The notes below the pieces were generated by a model. The model was not told the DNA's origin. It saw nothing but the letters and a program-made list of their open reading frames with translations, and searched no databases. Shown in pieces: positions 22,158-27,174 of a stretch of 27,174 nt of DNA; the first letter of the stretch is position 1, and every line of letters begins with the position of its first letter. The DNA is from an uncultured Methanobrevibacter sp. (GTDB taxonomy: Archaea; Methanobacteriota; Methanobacteria; Methanobacteriales; Methanobacteriaceae): NCBI RefSeq assembly GCF_937898925.1, contig NZ_CALDKF010000117.1, forward strand, positions 1 to 27,174. The letters are read 5' to 3'. The position numbers were made by a program, and so were the translations under genes.

Positions 22158-22255
22158 TAGTTTTTCACTCTTTTTTTTAAAATTAATTATATTTTTTAAA
22201 AATAGTTTTTTATTCTTTTTTTTAAACTTTAGAATATTTTTTAAAAATAGTTTTT
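22158..22255. repeat. 45-bp imperfect tandem duplication
   Basis: A unit beginning TAGTTTTT at 22158 recurs at 22203, and its first bases again at 22248, a 45-bp period with a few mismatches. Each unit carries a T8 run. It lies between the convergent Cas4-like and regulator genes and probably serves termination of the former. Confidence 0.75.
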
Positions 22256-22303
22256 TTTTTTATTGTAATGATTAAAATAGTATAAAAAAGAAGAGAATTT
22301 AAA

Positions 22304-22322
22304 AATATATTAAAAATATATT
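22304..22322 (-). terminator. hairpin just after the stop codon of the winged-helix regulator
   Basis: AATATAT (22304-22310) pairs with ATATATT (22316-22322), one base beyond the minus-strand stop codon (22324-22326). The minus strand then reads TTTTTAAATTC. The stem is AT-only and weak. Confidence 0.35.
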
Positions 22323-22323
22323 C

Positions 22324-23151
22324 TTAAAGTTCCATATTTATTTTTTTAGCATCTATGACTTGATATGGGACATTAGCCTCTTCTAAGTCTTTTGATATGT
22401 TTTTGCTCATATCTCCGATTGAAAGAATCATAACATTCAATCCTTTTCTAACTGCAGATTGGGCTGCTTCACTCACTCCAAATTCAATGTCTACTGGCAT
22501 ATCTAATGCATTAGCTATTACATGAGAAGTGGTTCCAATTGCTGCAACCTTATCGATTGAGCTTAATCCATAGTTTTCATATTTTCCTTCATAGATTTCC
22601 TTAATCAGGTCCATATCAGCAGCTCTTGATCCTCCTTGCTTTATTGGAGGCAATGTAATTATTAGGATTTTACTTTCCTTGATTTCAATGGTTCCTTTAA
22701 GATTGGTTAAAGCAACATCAAATCCTTTCTTAGTGTCCAATATTACATCAGCATAAGCGTCAGTCTGTGCATTGATTGAAGCGTATAATCTGCCATCTTC
22801 CATGAATAAACCTACTTCATCACCTTCCTTCAAGTCTTCCTTAGCAATTGCTGGCCAGGTAGACTTATAATAGGTCATGGTTTCAAGAACACTGTCAGAG
22901 TACTTTCTTAAGGTGATTGCATCTTTTTTGACTTTAGCAATTCCCTTTTGGGTAATCTTATATGGTGCTCTACCATCTTTAGAAGTGATGTATTCAAGTT
23001 CAGTCAATGTTTTGATATTTTCAGAAACCGCTTGAATTGTAATTCCTAAACGTTCAGCCAAATCCTTTTGCTTAAGATTTGGTTCTTGCTTAGAGATTTC
23101 CCCTAAAATTTGAAAATGAGTCAATGCTCCTCTTTTTTGTAAGATCTCCAT
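22324..23151 (-). CDS. archaeal winged-helix regulator with C-terminal sensor-like domain
   Basis: Residues 1-90 form a MarR-type winged helix: ALTHFQILGEISKQEPNLKQKDLAERLGITIQAVSENIKTLTELEYIT, with the wing around RAPYKITQKG. The C-terminal part (about 110-275) is a separate alpha/beta domain with ILIITLPPIKQGGSRAADMDLIKEIYEG and KVAAIGTTSHVIANALDMPVDIEFGVSEAAQSAVRKGLNVMIL, which looks like a small-molecule-binding or periplasmic-binding-like fold. The ATG is preferred at 23151 (275 residues), since a GTGGT site precedes it; an in-frame GTG nine bases upstream overlaps that site. Conserved homologues are expected in other methanogens, but the ligand and regulon are unknown to me. An inverted repeat ACAAAG/CTTTGT (23175-23180 and 23207-23212) lies upstream, a candidate autoregulatory site. 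Confidence 0.8.
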   Translation of the reverse strand: MEILQKRGALTHFQILGEISKQEPNLKQKDLAERLGITIQAVSENIKTLTELEYITSKDGRAPYKITQKGIAKVKKDAITLRKYSDSVLETMTYYKSTWPAIAKEDLKEGDEVGLFMEDGRLYASINAQTDAYADVILDTKKGFDVALTNLKGTIEIKESKILIITLPPIKQGGSRAADMDLIKEIYEGKYENYGLSSIDKVAAIGTTSHVIANALDMPVDIEFGVSEAAQSAVRKGLNVMILSIGDMSKNISKDLEEANVPYQVIDAKKINMEL

Positions 23152-23376
23152 AATAACCACTTAATTTTTTTTATACAAAGAATTAATTATTTCTAGTTAA
23201 TAGTTACTTTGTCCCTTATAATATTTAAAGTTTATTTTACTTTTTTATAAAGTCTATTTGAATGTAAAAATTATTTAAAAAAAGTTGCTTAAAAAAATAG
23301 TTTTAGAATGATTTATTGTAAAAGCAGTCTTAATAAATGTATATGTAAAAAAATAGTATTGAAAATAATAAATTGG

Positions 23377-23395
23377 CTTTGATGGTTTAATCAAG
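23377..23395 (-). terminator. small hairpin with the RecJ-like gene stop codon in its loop
   Basis: CTTTGAT (23377-23383) pairs with ATCAAG (23390-23395) if one T is bulged. The loop GGTTTA carries the minus-strand stop (23387-23389). No strong T-run follows, so termination here is doubtful. Confidence 0.3.
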
Positions 23396-24880
23396 TACCA
23401 ATTTACCTTCCAATTCATTATTCATCATTTCAAAGAATTCTTCTTTTTGGTCTTTACGGATATAAGCTCCACAAGCGACATCGTGGCCTCCACCGTTTCC
23501 ACCTAAACTCTGAGACACTTTTCTGATTATCTTTCCAAAGTGAACTCCGTCATAAGCGAGCAGCTTAGAGCAACGAAGTGAAATCTTCAGGTCATCATTC
23601 TCTTCACTCACTTGTGTAAATGCAATAATAGGTTTTCTCCAATCTCCTTGACTGAGAACCATTCCAGCAATTGTACCTACAACATTGCTTCTTATGCCTT
23701 CTCCATCGAAATACTGAAGATTTTTCATTTGCACAATAGAGTCGGTCTCGCCAATCATCTTGATGTTCTGTGCCAAATAGAATCTATGAGCTTTTGAAAT
23801 CTCTTCAAGTTCATCAAGCACAACAGCCCTATCGCTTTCAATGTCTATTGAAACCTTGCTGTCACTTAAGATTTCATTTCTCTTTATTGTCAAATCCAAT
23901 AGTTTCAATGCAACTTCTGGTCTTCCATTTCTAACGCATGCATTCATTGCTGTAGAGAATTCAGAGGCATCCCTTAAGAAAGTGTACTTCTCTTCATTAT
24001 CAAATTCGTAGCTTTCTCCCATAACTAGTTTTGGAGCATGGATAGCATATCTGCTTGGGATTTCCTTTGTAATCATGTTGATTAGTTCTTTGATTAATTT
24101 GAATTTGTCTTGTTGGCTTAAATCGCAAGATCTGATTGATGTGTCATTTACAGGGTTTCTGGTATTTATGCCAAGCCTTTTCAAAAGATCCAATGACCTA
24201 TTCTGGTCATTTGTAATTTCCAAGTTAACATCGCTGAAATAGGATAATGCAACAAACAGAGGTCTTGTCTGTCTGCCGTATAATGATAAGTCATTTGGAA
24301 TAATCTTAACCAATCCTTCTTCTTCAGCATCCTTAAGAATGGTTCTGTTCAATCCTTCCAATTTCCCGGTTTTACCGTTTTGTATATCTCCAATAGCTGC
24401 CAATATTCCAAGCCAACTTAAATCGGTAAAACCAAACTCCTTAGCAAGAAGGTAGCATAAACCTCCTCCACAAATTTCTTGGGAACCGTCTATTCCATAA
24501 AAAATAGGGTTTATTTCCAAGTAATCATAATCTACTGTATTACCGTAATCAATGTCTCTAAGTGGAGGGTGGTGATCAAGAATAAGTATTTTGGAATCCT
24601 TATTTGCATTCTTATCAACAGGCTGTCCAGATCCAAGGTCTGAAAATATTGTCAACTCATGTTCTATTGGAACGTTTTCCAAAACATCCAAGTTGACGAT
24701 TTCAATTTCAAAATCTTTTCCTAATTGTCTGCCTATCTTTTTTAGGATTCCTGTGAGAATAGCTCCAGATGAGATTCCGTCACAGTCAGTATGGCTGTAA
24801 ATCTTAATGTCTTTAGAAGATTCTATAAGTCTTCTGGCTTCTTCATATCTTTCTTTCATTTCTGGTGGTATGCTTGTCAT
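23387..24880 (-). CDS. RecJ-like single-strand DNA exonuclease (DHH family, aRecJ/GAN type)
   Basis: This predicted 5'-3' nuclease has the DHH-DHHA1 architecture without additional domains. Motif I is YSHTDCDGISSG (H30, D32, D34), motif II FSDLGSGQ (D81), motif III ILDHH (D102, H103, H104), and GDI follows near 165. The DHHA1 part ends with GGNGGGHDVACGA (GGGH at 463-466). Metal-binding residues are intact. In Thermococcales a similar protein, GAN, binds the GINS replication complex; the same role here is inference. The length of 497 residues is in range for archaeal RecJ proteins. The ribosome-binding site before the ATG is weak (AAAGGCG). SRP19 lies 100 bp upstream on the same strand. Confidence 0.9.
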   Translation of the reverse strand: MTSIPPEMKERYEEARRLIESSKDIKIYSHTDCDGISSGAILTGILKKIGRQLGKDFEIEIVNLDVLENVPIEHELTIFSDLGSGQPVDKNANKDSKILILDHHPPLRDIDYGNTVDYDYLEINPIFYGIDGSQEICGGGLCYLLAKEFGFTDLSWLGILAAIGDIQNGKTGKLEGLNRTILKDAEEEGLVKIIPNDLSLYGRQTRPLFVALSYFSDVNLEITNDQNRSLDLLKRLGINTRNPVNDTSIRSCDLSQQDKFKLIKELINMITKEIPSRYAIHAPKLVMGESYEFDNEEKYTFLRDASEFSTAMNACVRNGRPEVALKLLDLTIKRNEILSDSKVSIDIESDRAVVLDELEEISKAHRFYLAQNIKMIGETDSIVQMKNLQYFDGEGIRSNVVGTIAGMVLSQGDWRKPIIAFTQVSEENDDLKISLRCSKLLAYDGVHFGKIIRKVSQSLGGNGGGHDVACGAYIRKDQKEEFFEMMNNELEGKLVLD

Positions 24881-24975
24881 TTTAACGCCTTTTTATTTGT
24901 TTATAGTGAATAATCGTTTTTATTAATTTTATTTAATTTTATTTATTTTATTTTTCTTATTTTTTTATAGTGGTA

Positions 24976-24992
24976 GGAAATTTATTTTTTCC
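24976..24992 (-). terminator. small hairpin with the SRP19 stop codon in its loop
   Basis: GGAAA (24976-24980) pairs with TTTCC (24988-24992). The loop TTTATTT holds the minus-strand stop codon (24982-24984). There is no T-run behind it on the minus strand. Confidence 0.3.
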
Positions 24993-25314
24993 ATTTTCCT
25001 TTTTTGCCTTTTTTGTTGTTAGGCCTATTTGATTGTTTAGCTTCTCTCATTTGTTTTATGGTGTTTGATAAGTTGATTAGAATTTCCTTTTTGCTGTCAT
25101 CAGTGGTAATTATGACTCTTCCTGATTTATTGTACCATTCTCCAGGATAAGCCTTATCCTCTTCAGCATAATACTTGTATCTTAATTTTTGAGTAGCCTT
25201 TACGATTTCCTTGATTCTTGGTTCAGAGACGGCATATTCTTTGGATATTTTCCTGCCTTCATTCAATGATTTTTCAGCATCAAGATATATTGGCCAAATC
25301 ATTACATCTTTCAT
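24982..25314 (-). CDS. srp19: signal recognition particle 19 kDa protein
   Basis: SRP19 binds SRP RNA and helps SRP54 load, so that secretory and membrane proteins are targeted to the Sec translocon. The 110-residue protein begins MKDVMIWPIYLDAEKSLNEGRKISKEYAV, the conserved family opening, followed by a PRIKEIVKATQKLRYKYY helix and an AYPGEWYNKSGRVIITT strand. The C-terminal tail is very basic (KKGKKGKWKK), as expected for RNA contact. A GAGGTGA site precedes the ATG closely. The SRP RNA and SRP54 genes are not in the window. It probably shares a transcript with the downstream RecJ-like gene, 100 bp away. Confidence 0.95.
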   Translation of the reverse strand: MKDVMIWPIYLDAEKSLNEGRKISKEYAVSEPRIKEIVKATQKLRYKYYAEEDKAYPGEWYNKSGRVIITTDDSKKEILINLSNTIKQMREAKQSNRPNNKKGKKGKWKK

Positions 25315-25426
25315 TTTTTCACCTCTTTTTATTTTTCATTTGCTTTCTTAATTATAATATGTTAGCATAATATTTAAAAATTATTTATTTTCATAATTTT
25401 AATTTTTTAGATTCTCATTATTATAA

Positions 25427-26545
25427 TCATGATTTGATTTTCAATAGGACTTTAATGAATTTTAGAATCAGCTTGTATTTCAACCCATTCCTATTGCCCT
25501 TTTCCATCATTTCAATCTCATTAAGGAATACTTTATTTTCCTCTTTTGAATTATCCCTGCTTAGCCATAGGTTAATCCAATTCAATAGATATGGGTTTAG
25601 GAAGAGGTCTTTGTTTCTTATGCCATATTCATCAGAAAGCTCTGAAGACAATCTGTAGGCTTTCAGTGAATCATGCACTAATCTGAAATTAATGTTTTTT
25701 GTAATTGACTTGTCTTCATCTTCCAGTCTCATGAAGTAATTGTAGACAATCTTATTGTTCAGGAAAAGAATTCCCTTTTCGCTTTTGATATATGATTCCA
25801 ATAGGAAGTTCAAGTCTTCAGCAGATATGCATTCTGGAAACTTGATTGCATTTTCCTTTATCAGTTCTGTTCTGTATATTTTACTCCAGAATGATGGCAA
25901 GATCTTTAAGATAGCTATTTCATCATCATTTTCCGCTTTGAAATCATTGATGAATATCTCGTCATTGTTTTCATTGTTTATGGATTTGCCGTAAAAGAAT
26001 CTGCTCATGACGTTTTTCCAGAGAGAACCTATGAATCCATTTAAATTAGACCCTTCAACCAAATCATCAAGGTAGTCAAGATATGGCCTTTCCAAGCTGT
26101 CTGTGTATGGAGTGTATGATTTTCTAATGATATTTGCTTCTGGGTAATGCCTTAAGTATCTTCCAAAGGCAATGTCACAATCATATTCATTGATCTTATT
26201 GTATAATGTTTCACAGGCATCCAAAGGATAAGTGTCATCTGAATCAATGAACATAAGATATTCTCCATTCACATGATCCAATGCTATGTTTCGAGGACCG
26301 AACGCCCCACCCATATTTTCCACAAGATTGATTGACTTAACGGTTTCCTTATTAGTTTGATTGTTGATTCTTTCCTTAAAATCTTCAATGATCTGCTTTG
26401 TATTGTCAGTGGAACAGTCGTTAGCTATTATTATTTCAAGGTTTTCAATACCTATTGTTTGATTGATAACCGAATCTAAAGTAATCGGAAGATATTTCTC
26501 TCCATTGTAAACAGGTATGATTATGCTTATCTTAAATTGGCTGAT
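25427..26545 (-). CDS. family 2 glycosyltransferase with apparent AUC start codon
   Basis: This predicted sugar transferase has a GT-A fold. The frame is open well upstream of the first GTG (26323): residues 8-16 read IIIPVYNGE, 42-48 NDCSTDN and 99-104 FIDSDD (DxD metal site), the full GT2 N-terminus. No ATG, GTG or TTG lies in frame before IIIPVYN. The only well-placed codon is ATC at 26545-26543, 7 nt after a perfect AAAGGAGG site (26560-26553), giving 372 residues. This is either a non-canonical start, an ATG-to-ATC mutation, or a sequence error. A start at the GTG at 26323 would delete the nucleotide-sugar binding strand. The C-terminal half is variable and has no clear membrane segment. 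The acceptor, perhaps cell-surface glycan or pseudomurein-associated sugar, is unknown. Confidence 0.82.
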   Translation of the reverse strand: MSQFKISIIIPVYNGEKYLPITLDSVINQTIGIENLEIIIANDCSTDNTKQIIEDFKERINNQTNKETVKSINLVENMGGAFGPRNIALDHVNGEYLMFIDSDDTYPLDACETLYNKINEYDCDIAFGRYLRHYPEANIIRKSYTPYTDSLERPYLDYLDDLVEGSNLNGFIGSLWKNVMSRFFYGKSINNENNDEIFINDFKAENDDEIAILKILPSFWSKIYRTELIKENAIKFPECISAEDLNFLLESYIKSEKGILFLNNKIVYNYFMRLEDEDKSITKNINFRLVHDSLKAYRLSSELSDEYGIRNKDLFLNPYLLNWINLWLSRDNSKEENKVFLNEIEMMEKGNRNGLKYKLILKFIKVLLKIKS

Positions 26546-26552
26546 AGAAATT

Positions 26553-26560
26553 CCTCCTTT
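26553..26560 (-). promoter_or_regulatory. strong ribosome-binding site that decides the glycosyltransferase start
   Basis: On the minus strand this reads AAAGGAGG, the longest Shine-Dalgarno match in the window, followed by a 7-nt spacer and ATC. An ATG would be expected at that position. Confidence 0.75.
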
Positions 26561-26642
26561 ACTAAGATTAAATTATATTATAATTATATTCAATATTGTC
26601 TAATTTTCCAATAAAAATTATTTTTTTAGTGCATTATTTTTT

Positions 26643-27174
26643 CTAATTTTGATTGTTCAATTCCCTAAACATCAAGTCAATCATGTCTTTGACTGTGTAT
26701 CTTTCAGGATAGATGTGCTTTACATTATAGTCATCGAGTATTTTTCCAGTTATTGGCCCAATAGCTACTGTAAGTGTAGAACTTGATAATTTTTCAACCA
26801 ACTCATCCTTTTGCTCATCTTTAGCTATCTTGAAGAGATTCACCACAGTAAGTGGGCTTGTAAATGTTATTCCATCAATTCTTTCATCTATGATTTCCTG
26901 GATTAAATTTTCAATCTCCTTTTTTTCGTCTGGAATGACTGACTTATAGCTTTCTGCAAGTATCACTTCGGCCCCCATATCTTTGAGGCTATTTGGTAAA
27001 ATAGTCCTTGCAGAAAATGTACGAGGAACGCCAACAATTTTATTATTTAAGTCGATTCTTTTAAATTCTTCAATGAGTCCTTCAGCAGTATAATCTTTTG
27101 GTATGATATCTATATGGAGTCCTTTATTCATAGCTACTTCTGCAGTTTTTGTGCCAATAGTGGCAATTTTGCAG
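26643..27174 (-). CDS. hemD: uroporphyrinogen-III synthase, 5' end outside the window
   Basis: This enzyme closes hydroxymethylbilane to uroporphyrinogen III, the branch point to siroheme, cobamides and F430. The visible 176 codons enter from the window edge with CKIATIGTKTAEVAMNKG, the inter-domain region, and end with VAIGPITGKILDDYNVKHIYPERYTVKDMIDLM, a typical HemD C-terminus. In between, KIVGVPRTFSARTILPNSLKDMGAEV and GITFTSPLTVVNLF match the second domain. The sequence continues in frame to the last base, so the start codon is beyond 27174; an internal ATG at 27131 is not the real start. HemD is poorly conserved, but these blocks make the call fairly safe. The glycosyltransferase follows about 97 bp downstream on the same strand. 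Confidence 0.88.
   Translation of the reverse strand, partial: CKIATIGTKTAEVAMNKGLHIDIIPKDYTAEGLIEEFKRIDLNNKIVGVPRTFSARTILPNSLKDMGAEVILAESYKSVIPDEKKEIENLIQEIIDERIDGITFTSPLTVVNLFKIAKDEQKDELVEKLSSSTLTVAIGPITGKILDDYNVKHIYPERYTVKDMIDLMFRELNNQN

Noticed and set aside
25425..25434. AATCATGATT palindrome across the glycosyltransferase stop codon as another stop-codon hairpin
   Set aside because: It has no loop bases, so it cannot form a normal hairpin; it was not counted with the others.

Overview
The window looks like a chromosomal segment of a methanogenic archaeon of the order Methanobacteriales, most likely Methanobrevibacter or a close relative. The evidence is the very AT-rich intergenic DNA, archaeal TATA boxes (repeatedly TTTATATA), ribosome-binding sites of the GGTGA/GGAGG type, and archaeal genes such as S8e, SRP19, a PheS with N-terminal winged helices, and two DHH/RecJ-like nucleases. 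The separate small C-terminal subunit of DNA polymerase B (PolB2) is a known hallmark of this order. I support 25 protein genes. There is no rRNA, tRNA, CRISPR array, IS element or prophage. The last gene (hemD) runs off the right edge.

Layout. 1-3800: sulfur and Fe-S genes, metY (O-acetylhomoserine sulfhydrylase) and the nifS-iscU pair. 4300-8000, minus strand: an archaeal RecJ-like protein with a DnaJ-type zinc finger, a small lipoprotein, and desulfoferrodoxin (superoxide reductase). 8350-10250, plus: an Ntn-hydrolase-like DUF2121 protein and a metallo-beta-lactamase-fold protein. Then aroC (minus) diverges from hemB and a CitG-like gene (plus). 13975-16425: pheS and an ExoIII homologue resembling the DNA uridine endonuclease Mth212. 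16557-18716: a small winged-helix regulator, polB2 and a HAD phosphatase, with repeat-rich intergenic DNA. 19148-22149: rps8e behind a long structured leader, hypE, an RDD membrane protein and a solo Cas4-family nuclease. 22324-27174, minus: a winged-helix regulator with a possible sensor domain, a second RecJ-like nuclease, SRP19, a family-2 glycosyltransferase that seems to lack a normal start codon, and hemD.

The genes are mostly housekeeping: tetrapyrrole synthesis (hemB, hemD), aromatic amino acids (aroC), Fe-S assembly, hydrogenase maturation (hypE), DNA replication and repair (polB2, two RecJ-like proteins, xthA, Cas4), translation (pheS, S8e) and protein export (SRP19). The more surprising signals are in the non-coding DNA: (1) near-identical TATAAC-N4-GTTATA palindromes upstream of both metY and nifS; (2) stem-loops that contain the stop codon at most transcription-unit ends, often followed by a T-run; (3) a three-hairpin leader or possible small RNA upstream of rps8e; (4) an 11-bp helically phased repeat array next to polB2; (5) many short tandem duplications in intergenic DNA; and (6) an apparent AUC start codon in the glycosyltransferase gene. 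All functional claims rest on reading motifs by eye; no database search was run.
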